64,000 nucleotides of DNA, taken from assembly GCA_046328715.1 (NCBI GenBank), contig JAXLWB010000028.1:62001-126000 (forward strand), read 5' to 3'. The position numbers and the translations under genes were made by a program. Each line of letters starts with the position of its first letter. Position 1 is the first letter of the stretch. This DNA is from JAXLWB01 sp046328715. Its GTDB lineage: Bacteria > Chloroflexota > Anaerolineae > Caldilineales > Caldilineaceae. The notes beneath the pieces are model-generated. The model was given only the letters and a program-made list of their open reading frames with translations. It made no database searches and was not told the DNA's origin. Positions 17,090 to 25,446 of the stretch are shown in pieces.

Positions 17090-18643
17090 ATGGCAAAGCA
17101 ACAGACTATTTTGATTACTGGCGCAACCGATGGCATTGGTTTGGCGCTGGCCCGCTACTATCAACAACAAGGAGCGCGGCTTGTGCTCGTCGGGCGTCGC
17201 TCGCTGCACGAACTAAACGATCCGATCTTTCGGGACGATACCTATTGCCAGGCAGATCTCTCTGCTTCGACCGCTGCCTTGACTGTATCGCAGTGGCTTG
17301 ATGCACTCGCCATTTATGATCTGAATCTGGTCATCCAAAATGCGGGGACTGCCTACGTGGGTGAAACTGGCGCACAAAGCCCAGAACATATTCAGTATTT
17401 ACTCAATGTCAATCTCTATGCGCCGATTGCCTTAACGCACGCGCTTTTGCCGCGCCTTCTGAATGCCAAGGGCAAGGTGGTTTTTATCGGTTCGGCGCGC
17501 GCTCAGTTGCCAAGCCCCCAATATGCGGCCTACGCGGCAAGCAAAATGGCGTTGGCCGGCTTTGTGCGCAATCTGCAAATTGAGCTCAAAACCGCCAACG
17601 TCGCCATCGATGCCCAGATGATCCATCCCGGAGCCACTCACACTGGCCTGCACGCCAAAGCGGGTATGGCTTCGAGCGCGACCAAAAGTTTCGCTTCTGC
17701 CGAGTTAGTCGCCAAACAGATTGCCCAGAGCATCAAAAGCAACCGGCGCACGGTAACCCTGGGTGCCAGTAATCGCTGGATGGATAGTCTTTATCGCTAT
17801 TTCCCCAGCCCAGTCGAGGGCGTAATGAAAAAGGGAGGCGGACGCAAGAGTCGTTCTGAACCCAAACATGTCGTGATCACAGGGGTGGCACAGGGGATTG
17901 GCAAGGCAATGGCTGCTGAGTTTGCCAAAAATGGCTACATCATCACAGGGATTGATGTGGACACCAAAGCGGCCATGTATACGCAGGCCGAGCTGATCAA
18001 TGAATACGATGCCAAGGTCCGGCTCGCCCCTGGCGATTTGGCGAATGAGGATGATCTCTTGCGCTTTGTAGAATCCTTAGCAACTCGTCCGCCGATTGAT
18101 GTGTTGATTCATAACGCTGGCATCAGCAACGTCGGGCCGTTCGTCATGTCGAATATTCGCAAGCAAACCCAGGTTCTGGATGTCAACTTACGCGCCCCGC
18201 TGGTGTTAACGGCCGCATTGCTACGCAATGGTTCGTTTGCGGAAGGGGCAACGATTGCCTTTATGTCGTCGTTATCTCACTTTGTCAGCTATCCAGGGGC
18301 GGCCATCTACGCTGGTTCGAAGGATGGGTTGAGTGCCTATGCCAGCGCGCTCAGTGTGGGACTGGCCAAGCAGGGCATGAACGTATTAACCATCTACCCT
18401 GGCCCAACCAAAACCGAACATGCTCGTCGCTACAGCCCAGATAACAGCAAAGAAGAAGAGCGAATGGAGCCCGAATTATTGGCCTCGTTGATCTATAAAG
18501 CGATCAAGCGACGCAGCCGTTTCCTGATTCCTGGCTTCAAGAACTGGGCCATGGCGGTCGGCGGGCAGATGTTCCCAGGACGAGCCGAAAAGATTATGAC
18601 GCGTGAGGTCTTTATCAAGTTGATTGCACGCAGACGGAAGTGA
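17090..18643 (+). CDS. Tandem short-chain dehydrogenase/reductase fusion (two SDR domains)
   Basis: A 517-residue protein made of two complete SDR units. Domain 1 (about 1-245) has the cofactor motif TGATDGIG at 10-17, NAG near 84, and the catalytic YAASK near 149-153. Domain 2 (about 260-517) has TGVAQGIG near 265, HNAG near 344, and the catalytic serine and tyrosine in SSLSH and YAGSK. Both active sites look intact, so each half may work. Domain 1 starts with the acidic-free VLVGRR loop favouring NADPH; domain 2 has GIDVD, favouring NAD. The domain sequences are clearly different, so this is a fusion rather than a recent duplication. A strong terminator follows at 18712. Confidence 0.88.
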   Translation: MAKQQTILITGATDGIGLALARYYQQQGARLVLVGRRSLHELNDPIFRDDTYCQADLSASTAALTVSQWLDALAIYDLNLVIQNAGTAYVGETGAQSPEHIQYLLNVNLYAPIALTHALLPRLLNAKGKVVFIGSARAQLPSPQYAAYAASKMALAGFVRNLQIELKTANVAIDAQMIHPGATHTGLHAKAGMASSATKSFASAELVAKQIAQSIKSNRRTVTLGASNRWMDSLYRYFPSPVEGVMKKGGGRKSRSEPKHVVITGVAQGIGKAMAAEFAKNGYIITGIDVDTKAAMYTQAELINEYDAKVRLAPGDLANEDDLLRFVESLATRPPIDVLIHNAGISNVGPFVMSNIRKQTQVLDVNLRAPLVLTAALLRNGSFAEGATIAFMSSLSHFVSYPGAAIYAGSKDGLSAYASALSVGLAKQGMNVLTIYPGPTKTEHARRYSPDNSKEEERMEPELLASLIYKAIKRRSRFLIPGFKNWAMAVGGQMFPGRAEKIMTREVFIKLIARRRK

Positions 18644-18711
18644 CGAAGAAGCAGGAAGCAAATGCAACCTATATCCTGCATCTTGCACCCTTCCTCCCGC
18701 ACTCTTTTCCG

Positions 18712-18770
18712 GCGGATGACGTATGCCAGTTAGCCATGTGCCAACTGGTCTACGCCATCCGCTTTTTGTT
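18712..18770 (+). terminator. Intrinsic terminator after the tandem SDR gene
   Basis: Long near-perfect stem: GCGGATGACGTATGCCAGTT (18712-18731) pairs with AACTGGTCTACGCCATCCGC (18743-18762), followed by TTTTTGTT. It ends only about 20 bp before the methyltransferase start. Confidence 0.88.
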
Positions 18771-18781
18771 ATCATATAGCT

Positions 18782-19552
18782 ATGAGTGTTTTCGGACAGT
18801 CGGCGTGGAATCGTGCCAGCACGATCTACCAACGCAAACAGCAACTCTCGACCAAGCAGGTTCACTATGGCCCGTGGTCGCCGAGTGAAGAGGAACTTCA
18901 TCTATTAGGCGATCTTCGTGGCAAACATGTGTTGGATCTAGGCTGTGGCGGCGGACAAAACTGTATTGCGATGGTCAGACAAGGCGCAACTGTGACTGGC
19001 GTTGACTTCAGCGAAACACAATTGCGTTACGCCGAACTGCTTGTTGCGCAACAACTTGCACCGGCGTTGGCTCAGCAGCTTCGTTTTGTCCATCATGATG
19101 CTGAACATCTAGCGGAGGTCGCAAGCGCAACGATCGATCTGGTCGTGAGCGTCAACACGCTGCAATATGTCGGCGATGTCGCACGTGCCCTGCATGAATG
19201 TGAACGTGTACTTGGTGAGGAAGGGCGGCTGATCTTTACAACCGATCACCCCTTGCGCAGCTGTTTTGTGGACGAAGAAGCCGACGAACTCGCTATCTAC
19301 CCGATCCGTAGCTACTTTAACGATGAGCCAATGCGCTGGCAGTTTCCCGAAAGCGGGGCTTGGATGGTATCGTATCATCATACACTTGCGCAATGGGTCG
19401 AACTGTTGGCTGATGCGGGCTTTCAGCTTCAGCGCCTGCTCGAACCACCGCCTCCGGCTGACTTAGCAGATGAATTGTGGCCGCTTGATGGTCCACTCGC
19501 TGAAATGCGCCACATCCCGCAGACGATGATTGTTGTCGCCAAGAAGAGTTAA
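18782..19552 (+). CDS. Class I SAM-dependent methyltransferase
   Basis: A 256-residue methyltransferase. Motif I is VLDLGCGGGQN (about 51-61), followed by the acidic end of strand 2 in VTGVDFSE (about 74-81), HHDAEHL at the motif II region and VVSVNTLQYV (about 120-129). A late aromatic segment SYHHTLAQWVELLADAGF (about 198-215) resembles methyltransferase_11 proteins. It uses SAM to methylate an unknown small molecule. The ATG at 18782 immediately follows the SDR terminator, so its promoter must overlap that hairpin or it depends on read-through. It is followed 9 bp later by the PyrK-like gene, suggesting an operon. Confidence 0.88.
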   Translation: MSVFGQSAWNRASTIYQRKQQLSTKQVHYGPWSPSEEELHLLGDLRGKHVLDLGCGGGQNCIAMVRQGATVTGVDFSETQLRYAELLVAQQLAPALAQQLRFVHHDAEHLAEVASATIDLVVSVNTLQYVGDVARALHECERVLGEEGRLIFTTDHPLRSCFVDEEADELAIYPIRSYFNDEPMRWQFPESGAWMVSYHHTLAQWVELLADAGFQLQRLLEPPPPADLADELWPLDGPLAEMRHIPQTMIVVAKKS

Positions 19553-19561
19553 GATTTGAAT

Positions 19562-20311
19562 ATGATGACATGGTCTTCCTTTCATTTACCTCAACTAGTT
19601 CCTATTCTGGAAATTCATGAGGAGAATTACCGCACCAAAACCTTCGTTTTGGATGCCTCACTCCAAGCAATCCCTGGCCAATTTGTCATGAGTTGGCTGC
19701 CGCGCTTTGATGAGAAACCCTTTTCGTTGGTCAATGCCGATCCGCTGACCTTGATGATCAGCGCAGTGGGTCCATTTACCAGGCTGGTGCATGAGAAACA
19801 GGTGGGGGATTGTCTATGGATTCGTGGTCCCTTTGGCAATGGCTTTCGGGTTGACCCGAGCCATCAGCGTTTGGCACTGGTTGGGGGCGGCTATGGGGTT
19901 GCGCCGTTGCTCTGGTTGGCGCAACAGCAGGCAGCGCTTGCGACATCGATCATCACCATTCTCGGTGCACGTAGCGCAGATGACCTGCTCTATGCTGGGC
20001 GTTTCAGTGCCATTCAGGAACAGCCCACAACTCATGCCCAACTCACGCTCTGCACGACTACCGAAGATGGTAGCCAAGGGTTGCAAGGAAGGGTGACGGA
20101 TGCCCTGGGGCCCCTGCTTGAGCGAGGCGAAATTGATGCGATCTATGCCTGCGGCCCGCACGGCATGTTGACTGCGTTGGAACAGTTATGCCAACGGTAT
20201 CATCTACCCTGCCAACTGAGTTGGGAAGCCTACATGCGTTGTGGGATTGGCATCTGTGGTTCTTGCGAGCATCAAGGAAAATTGCTCTGTCTCGATGGCC
20301 CCGTTTTGTGA
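19562..20311 (+). CDS. PyrK-like dihydroorotate dehydrogenase electron-transfer subunit
   Basis: A 249-residue flavoprotein of the ferredoxin reductase type. The FAD domain covers about 1-100 (PGQFVMSWLPRF, KPFSLV), the NAD domain about 100-205 (LALVGGGYGVAPL, YACGPHGML), and the tail carries a [2Fe-2S] motif, MRCGIGICGSCEH plus a later Cys. That order and cysteine spacing match PyrK, which passes electrons from dihydroorotate dehydrogenase B to NAD+. No pyrD gene is adjacent in the window, so it may serve another oxidoreductase. ATG 19562 or 19565 is the likely start. Confidence 0.82.
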   Translation: MMTWSSFHLPQLVPILEIHEENYRTKTFVLDASLQAIPGQFVMSWLPRFDEKPFSLVNADPLTLMISAVGPFTRLVHEKQVGDCLWIRGPFGNGFRVDPSHQRLALVGGGYGVAPLLWLAQQQAALATSIITILGARSADDLLYAGRFSAIQEQPTTHAQLTLCTTTEDGSQGLQGRVTDALGPLLERGEIDAIYACGPHGMLTALEQLCQRYHLPCQLSWEAYMRCGIGICGSCEHQGKLLCLDGPVL

Positions 20312-20711
20312 TTCCTGGCTCAGCCTTTTCAAGGTTTGCTTGCATAACTGTTCAGGCTGCTGTAACTTGGCCGGCTCGACGTGAGCTCGCCGACACGGCA
20401 CTTCGTGGTTCAAATCATAGATGATAGCGCCTGTATCCTGGCCTGCTCTGAAAAGTGCGGGTCAAGTTTTTAGTACCTGAATCGTGATTCCTCGCTTTCG
20501 TAAAGTGTTGTTGGGTTCAACAGATAGTTGACGAATCGGTTTAGACGCGCTATTCTCGCAACCATTGCTGCTAACTTATACCGATTGCGGTTGCAAACGC
20601 CATAAATTATCCTCGTAAACATGGCTGGAATTCGTAGCGTTTCAGAGCACAATTGGTGTTATCTATAGATTGCAATCGCCTTACCCGCACACGATTGGAG
20701 CAAACTTCGTT
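20312..20711. other. 400-bp intergenic region before the TerC gene
   Basis: I looked for a manganese (yybP-ykoY) leader, which often precedes TerC/Alx genes, and for a tRNA, and found neither. A short GGCTCGACGTGAGC-type stem is present near 20371-20391. Promoter elements are not clear. Confidence 0.4.
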
Positions 20712-21701
20712 ATGCCAGAAAGTATTTGGCTTTGGATTGGTTTTTTGGGATTTATCGGGGTCATGTTGGTCATCGATCTCGGTGTTTTTAGTAAAGGTTC
20801 GCATGAAGTCAAACTGCGTGAAGCCGCCATTTGGACTATTGTCTGGATCGGTTTGGCGCTACTTTTTGATCTGGGGCTGTATCTGTATTGGGGACAAATT
20901 GCACCGAATAGCGAACTGAACAATCATCAAGCCTCTCTTTCTTTCCTGGCCGCCTATTTGATCGAATACTCGCTGAGCGTTGACAACATCTTTGTCTTTG
21001 TTCTGCTCTTCTCGTTTTTTGCGGTGCCGGCCGCTTACCAACATCGAGTGCTCTTCTGGGGTATCCTCGGCGCGTTGGTAATGCGCGGTTTGATGATCAC
21101 GGTAGGCGCTGCGCTGATTGAGCAGTTTCATTGGATTCTCTACCTCTTTGGTGCGTTTTTGCTCTATACTGGTATCCAACTGGCGCGCTCCGGGGGTGAG
21201 GAACAGGTCGATCCGGAGAAGAACATTTTGCTTCGGTTGGCGCGCCGCATTTTCCCGATCACTGAAGATTACGTGGATGACCATTTCTTCACCGTACAAA
21301 ACGGTCTACGTATGGCAACGCCGCTCTTGTTGGTCTTGCTGGTGGTGGAAAGCACTGACCTGGTTTTTGCACTGGACTCGATCCCTGCTATCTTCGCCAT
21401 TACTACCGATCCCTACATTGCCTTCACTTCGAATATTTTTGCCATTCTCGGCTTGCGTTCACTCTACTTCTTACTGGCCAATATGATGCGCTCGTTCCAC
21501 TATTTGCAATTGGGGCTGGCGATCATTCTTTCTTTTGTCGGTGTCAAGATGTTGATCGAAGACATCTTTGCGATTCCGATCCTGGTCTCGCTAGGTGTCA
21601 TCATCGTTGTGTTAGCTGTTTCCGTGGTCGCTTCGCTCCTTTGGCCGCCTGACGAAACGGGGGAAGCGGCTGCACATGCTACGGAGCATCACCAACGGTA
21701 A
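20712..21701 (+). CDS. TerC/Alx family membrane protein
   Basis: A 329-residue polytopic protein; I choose ATG 20712 (MPESIWLWIGF), with TTGGAG upstream. About nine hydrophobic helices are visible. Family signatures are YSLSVDNIFVFVLLFSFF (about 89-106), with acidic residues within a helix, and the late ESTDLVFALDSIPAIFAIT (about 213-231). TerC/Alx proteins are linked to tellurite resistance and, more recently, to manganese export and metal loading of exoenzymes. The helix-embedded aspartates fit a metal transporter. It is followed 9 bp later by the TRAP small permease gene, probably on the same transcript. Confidence 0.9.
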   Translation: MPESIWLWIGFLGFIGVMLVIDLGVFSKGSHEVKLREAAIWTIVWIGLALLFDLGLYLYWGQIAPNSELNNHQASLSFLAAYLIEYSLSVDNIFVFVLLFSFFAVPAAYQHRVLFWGILGALVMRGLMITVGAALIEQFHWILYLFGAFLLYTGIQLARSGGEEQVDPEKNILLRLARRIFPITEDYVDDHFFTVQNGLRMATPLLLVLLVVESTDLVFALDSIPAIFAITTDPYIAFTSNIFAILGLRSLYFLLANMMRSFHYLQLGLAIILSFVGVKMLIEDIFAIPILVSLGVIIVVLAVSVVASLLWPPDETGEAAAHATEHHQR

Positions 21702-21710
21702 GGAGTTCCC

Positions 21711-22280
21711 ATGCTTCAACCATTGCTCAAATTTGCCAGGTTTATGGACCGAATTACGGAATGGCAAGGGGCCGCTTCGGCTGCCCTGGTGGTCGTGGTG
21801 GTAGCGGTTGGCTTCTATAATGTGGCAACTCGCTATTTGGGCCGCTATATTGGTATACAGCTCTCGTCGAACATCTACATCGAACTTCAATGGTATCTCT
21901 TTTCTGCCATTTTTTTCCTAGGTTTTGCTTACATCCTCAAACACCATGTCAATGTGCGTGTGGACTTCTTCTACGTCAAATTGAGTGAGCGTGGGCGAGC
22001 GATGATCGATTTTTGGGGCACGGTGCTTTTTCTGATCCCTTTTTGTCTGATTGGCTTAACGGTTACCGTCACTCCCGTGTGGCGTTCCTGGGTCACCTGG
22101 GAGATGTCCTCGGATGCGAACGGATTGCCGCGTGCGCCGGTCAAATCATTGATCGTGATTGCCTTTACCTTCCTGCTCCTGCAAGCCATTGCCCAAGCCG
22201 TAAAATATTATGCAATTCTGCGTGGTCACTCCGAGATCATGAACGAGATCTTGTCAGACGAAATCAGTCAGCAATCATAA
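21711..22280 (+). CDS. TRAP transporter small permease subunit (DctQ-like)
   Basis: A 189-residue integral membrane protein with four predicted helices: residues about 25-45, 60-80 (WYLFSAIFFLGFAYIL), 105-125 and 150-170. The ELQWYLFS..FFLGFAYILKHHVNVRVDF pattern region is the DctQ hallmark, with the helix 2-3 loop motif HVRVDFFY. It pairs with the large permease encoded 100 bp downstream to carry a carboxylate substrate with sodium. It is longer than dicarboxylate DctQ proteins, as in the TakQ-like group that handles 2-oxoacids. The gap to the large permease holds a short-period palindrome. Confidence 0.9.
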   Translation: MLQPLLKFARFMDRITEWQGAASAALVVVVVAVGFYNVATRYLGRYIGIQLSSNIYIELQWYLFSAIFFLGFAYILKHHVNVRVDFFYVKLSERGRAMIDFWGTVLFLIPFCLIGLTVTVTPVWRSWVTWEMSSDANGLPRAPVKSLIVIAFTFLLLQAIAQAVKYYAILRGHSEIMNEILSDEISQQS

Positions 22281-22284
22281 GCAG

Positions 22285-22375
22285 TTGGTCAGTAAGACAG
22301 TAAGACAGTAAGACATTCTTTACTAACCCACTGTCCACTGACTTACTGTCCTACTGTCTCACTGTAACGAGGGGA
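22285..22375. repeat. Short-period palindrome (CAGTAAGA type) between TRAP genes
   Basis: The left arm repeats CAGTAAGACAGTAAGACAG and the right arm carries CTGACTTACTGTCCTACTG, so the RNA could fold into a long hairpin. It lies inside the operon between the small and large permease genes and may affect relative expression. Confidence 0.75.
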
Positions 22376-22383
22376 GAGGAAAT

Positions 22384-23850
22384 ATGGGAGTCGAACTGCT
22401 TGCCGTTGCGATGTTTTTAGGCTTTATCGTGATTTTGCTGGCTGGCTATCCGGTTGCCTTTTCTTTTGCGGGTACAGCGATCATCTTTGGCATTATCGGT
22501 TATGCGGTGGGTGTGCTCGATCCAAACCGTTTGAAAGCGCTGCTTTTCATCTGGTTCGGTACGATGTCAAACTTTACCTTGTTGGCCATTCCTTATTTTA
22601 TCTTTCTCGGAGCGGTGCTTGAAAAGTCCGGTCTAGCCGAAGATTTGCTCAACACGATTGGCATCCTCTTGGGACCGATGCGCGGCGGTCTGGCGTTGAC
22701 AGTGATTATTGTGGGTACTATGTTGGCGGCAACAACAGGTGTAGTGGCCGCCACGATTATCGTAATGGGCATGTTGACCATGCCAACCATGCTTCGCTAT
22801 GGCTACGACAAGCAATTGACCGCTGGTGTGATCGTGGCCTCGGGAACGCTGGCCCAGATGATTCCGCCGAGCTTGGTACTGGTCTTGCTCAGTGATCAAG
22901 TGGGCGTCGATGTTGGCGATCTCTTTTTGGGCGCAGTCATCCCCGGCCTAATGTTGGCTGGAGCCTATGCGATTTATGCGCTGGCTGTAGCGTACTTTCG
23001 TCCGCACTCTGCACCAGCGCTGCCTCCAGAAGCACGCACTGTGAAGGGATGGCCACTTGCTCTACAGACTCTCAATTCGGTGTTGCCGCCGGTTCTATTA
23101 ATTTTGGCAGTTTTGGGCAGTATCTTTGGTGGTATTGCAACGCCGACAGAGGCAGGTACGGTTGGTGCTGTTGGAGCTTTGATCTTGGCGGCTATGGATG
23201 GCCGGCTTAACTGGAAGCTGATCAAAGATGCATCCTATTCAACCATGCGCACGACGGCCCTGGTCGTAATGATTCTTTTCTGTGCTTCGATGTTCAGTTT
23301 GGTGTTTGATGCGCTGGGTGGCAAGAAGTTGATCACCGAAATGTTGGTCAATGCGCCCGGTGGCTACTGGGGCTTTATTGTGATTGCCAATGTGGCTGTC
23401 TTTATTTTAGGCATTCCACTTGAATTTACAGAGATCTGCTTCATCGTTATGCCGCTCTTTGTGCCAGCGATGGAACAGATTGGCATCGACAAACTTTGGT
23501 TCTCAATCGTAATGGCGATCAACCTACAAACTGCCTTTATTTCGCCCCCTGTTGGCTTCTCGCTCTTCTATTTACAGAGCACAGCGCCCAAAGAGGTCTC
23601 CACAGCCGACATCCATCGTAGCGCCATTCCTTTTGTTGGCATTCAATTGCTGGTGCTGTTACTGGTTATCTTCTTCCCGCAAACAGTGACGTGGCTGGTC
23701 AATCTATCCAATAGCATGCGCCAGAATGCCTCAGCCGACGGCGGTGGCCTCAGCGTTATGACCATTTGGTTGTATACATTATTAGCTGGGTTGGGATTGG
23801 TGATCGTGGGGAGAATTATGCGGCGCCCTCAGGCCCCGCGTGTGGCTTGA
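22384..23850 (+). CDS. TRAP transporter large permease subunit (DctM-like)
   Basis: A 488-residue integral membrane protein of the DctM family with about twelve helices. Recognisable segments include FLGFIVILLAGYPVAFSFAG (helix 1), TMLAATTGVVAATIIVMG (the central conserved region, about 115-132), GTLAQMIPPSLVLVLL (about 157-172) and PLEFTEICFIVMPLFVP. It forms the ion-coupled elevator part of the TRAP transporter with the small subunit upstream. A GAGGGGAGAGGAA ribosome binding region precedes ATG 22384. The C-terminus has an extra hydrophobic helix (LYTLLAGLGLVIVG), seen in some long DctM proteins. Confidence 0.92.
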   Translation: MGVELLAVAMFLGFIVILLAGYPVAFSFAGTAIIFGIIGYAVGVLDPNRLKALLFIWFGTMSNFTLLAIPYFIFLGAVLEKSGLAEDLLNTIGILLGPMRGGLALTVIIVGTMLAATTGVVAATIIVMGMLTMPTMLRYGYDKQLTAGVIVASGTLAQMIPPSLVLVLLSDQVGVDVGDLFLGAVIPGLMLAGAYAIYALAVAYFRPHSAPALPPEARTVKGWPLALQTLNSVLPPVLLILAVLGSIFGGIATPTEAGTVGAVGALILAAMDGRLNWKLIKDASYSTMRTTALVVMILFCASMFSLVFDALGGKKLITEMLVNAPGGYWGFIVIANVAVFILGIPLEFTEICFIVMPLFVPAMEQIGIDKLWFSIVMAINLQTAFISPPVGFSLFYLQSTAPKEVSTADIHRSAIPFVGIQLLVLLLVIFFPQTVTWLVNLSNSMRQNASADGGGLSVMTIWLYTLLAGLGLVIVGRIMRRPQAPRVA

Positions 23851-23859
23851 GGAGTTTAG

Positions 23860-23997
23860 TGGGACAGTAGGATACCGATTGACTGTCTTTCAAAGAGAGA
23901 GATTTTAATCCCACTTCGTAAGGTAGTCAATCGGCATCACAGTGAGTCAGTAGACAGTGAATTAGTTTTACTGGCTCACTATCTACTATTTACCGTT
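23860..23997. repeat. Nested short-period palindromes between convergent TRAP genes
   Basis: One pair of arms is ATACCGATTGACTGTCTT and AGGTAGTCAATCGGCAT; a second is CAGTGAGTCAGTAGACAGTG with CTGGCTCACTATCTACT. It separates the large permease from the convergent binding-protein gene and may end both transcripts. Confidence 0.65.
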
Positions 23998-25143
23998 TTA
24001 TGATCCCGCTTGCGAGTAGTTGTAGCGGTTGACGCCACCTTCATTGATGTTGTGCCAGGCGAAGATCCCGGTGCGGAACTTCTTCCACTCCTCATAGACC
24101 GTCTTGAAATCGGCATCCTTGCCCGCCAGTTCATCATAAAGCTCAAACGAGGCTTTTTCTGCCGCGGTCAGAATCTCCTGGCTGTAGGGGCGTAGCTGTA
24201 CCCCCTGGCTCAGCAAGCTCTGCAAGGCAACATTGTTGCGAGCATCGTAGCGCGCTAACATGGTGGCGTTTGCCACATAAGAAGCGGACTTGACAATCTC
24301 TTGATAGACAGCAGGGAGTTTCTTCCATTCGTCCAGGTTAATCTGCACCTCAAGCGAAGGACCTGGTTCCCACCAACCGGGATAGTAGTAGAACTGCGCC
24401 GCCTTGTGCAACCCCAACTTCTCATCATCATACGGGCCGACCCATTCTGCAGCGTCGATGGCACCGGTCTGGAGGGCCTGGAAGATTTCACCGGCGGCAA
24501 TGGTCTGCACGGTTACACCCAACTTTGACATTACTTGGCCACCCAACCCTGGAATGCGCATCTTTAAGCCTTGCAGGTCGGCAACTGTATTGATCTCTTT
24601 ACGGAACCAACCACCCATTTGCACGCCAGTATTGCCAGCCGGGAACTGAATAGCATTAAAGAGCTTCGCATAGGCGTCTTGCATAAGTTTTAGGCCGCCG
24701 CCCTCATAGAGCCAAGCATTCTGCTGTTGCGCATTGAGTCCAAAAGGTAAGGTTGTACCGAAGGCGGTAACTGGACTCTTACCAATGTAATAATACGAAG
24801 CAGTGTGACCAATCGGAAAGGCACCTTCTTGCACGACGTTTAGCACTTCCAGACCTGGTGCTACTTCGCCCGCTGCACGCGGTGTGATCTTAAACTTGCC
24901 ACCCGTCATGGCACTCACCGCATCGGCAAATACCTGAGCACCACCAAAGATGGTGTCTAGGGAGGTGGGCCAACTGGTAGGCATGTCCCAGTTCAACTCG
25001 GGTAATGAAGAATCCTGCGCACTCGCTTGCGGAGCTTGGGGAGCTACACCAGCTTCTTGCGCTGCGCAACCAGCCGCCAGACCAAATGCTGTCGCCGCTG
25101 CCGTGCGGGTTGCAACCGTCTGCAAAAACTCACGTCGATTCAT
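23998..25143 (-). CDS. TRAP transporter substrate-binding lipoprotein, TakP-like (2-oxoacid type)
   Basis: A 381-residue binding protein starting at ATG 25143 with AGGAGAAA upstream. The N-terminus has a Tat-type MNRREFLQ motif and a lipobox LAAGC with Cys26, so it is likely exported folded and lipid-anchored. The DctP fold is clear. The segment EWVGPYDDEKLGLHKAA followed by YYYPGWWEPGP (about 215-245) is typical of TakP, which binds 2-oxoacids such as pyruvate with a sodium ion. It points toward the permease genes from the opposite strand, an unusual arrangement for TRAP genes, but is the obvious partner. A 2-oxoacid substrate would fit the adjacent aminotransferase and the 2-oxoacid dehydrogenase at 30 kb. 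Confidence 0.88.
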   Translation of the reverse strand: MNRREFLQTVATRTAAATAFGLAAGCAAQEAGVAPQAPQASAQDSSLPELNWDMPTSWPTSLDTIFGGAQVFADAVSAMTGGKFKITPRAAGEVAPGLEVLNVVQEGAFPIGHTASYYYIGKSPVTAFGTTLPFGLNAQQQNAWLYEGGGLKLMQDAYAKLFNAIQFPAGNTGVQMGGWFRKEINTVADLQGLKMRIPGLGGQVMSKLGVTVQTIAAGEIFQALQTGAIDAAEWVGPYDDEKLGLHKAAQFYYYPGWWEPGPSLEVQINLDEWKKLPAVYQEIVKSASYVANATMLARYDARNNVALQSLLSQGVQLRPYSQEILTAAEKASFELYDELAGKDADFKTVYEEWKKFRTGIFAWHNINEGGVNRYNYSQAGS

Positions 25144-25446
25144 GGCAGTTTCTCCTGTGTGAATAGGATTAGGACGATAAATCGTAACGAAGAACCCCAC
25201 CCTAACCCTCCCCAAACTGGGGAGGGAACTGTCATGAGGCGGATTTTGTTTGGTGTACAAAAGAGAAAACATAATCCGCCCCTTCACTGTTCCCTCCCTT
25301 CGGGTGCCCCTTGGGCGGGGAGGGGTAGGGTGGGGTTGATTGTTACGGAACTTGTTCCGATTGTATAAGAGGCTAACGCTTGTGTCAAAGATTCAAAAGA
25401 GCGGCGAAAGGTGCCGATGAAAGGGTGCGTTGGGTCTTGTACTACC
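25144..25446. other. 303-bp intergenic region before the TakP-like gene
   Basis: Nearly half is the long palindromic element at 25193-25337. The remaining 109 bp down to the aminotransferase stop shows no gene. The TakP-like gene's own promoter, if any, must lie within or beside the element. Confidence 0.5.
25193..25337. repeat. CCCTAACCCTCCCC palindromic element, long copy C
   Basis: Outer arms AACCCCACCCTAACCCTCCC and GGGGAGGGGTAGGGTGGGGT, with inner arms GGGAGGGAACTGTCATGAGG and CTTCACTGTTCCCTCCC and innermost GGCGGATT/AATCCGCC. The 145-bp element is a complete nested inverted repeat of MITE-like form with no coding capacity. Confidence 0.85.

Noticed and set aside
20396..20425. A GGTTCAAATC word resembling a tRNA T-loop
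   Set aside because: No acceptor stem or anticodon arm can be drawn around it.
20312..20711. Possible manganese riboswitch before the TerC gene
   Set aside because: I could not match the conserved yybP-ykoY core; context alone is not enough.
25143..25287. Longer start for the TakP-like protein at 25287
   Set aside because: The extension is encoded by a palindromic repeat, while ATG 25143 has a ribosome binding site and a Tat-lipoprotein signal.
25193..25337. CCCTAACCC words as telomere-like or G-quadruplex repeats
   Set aside because: The words occur once per arm in inverted pairs, not as tandem arrays, so a palindromic element explains them better.
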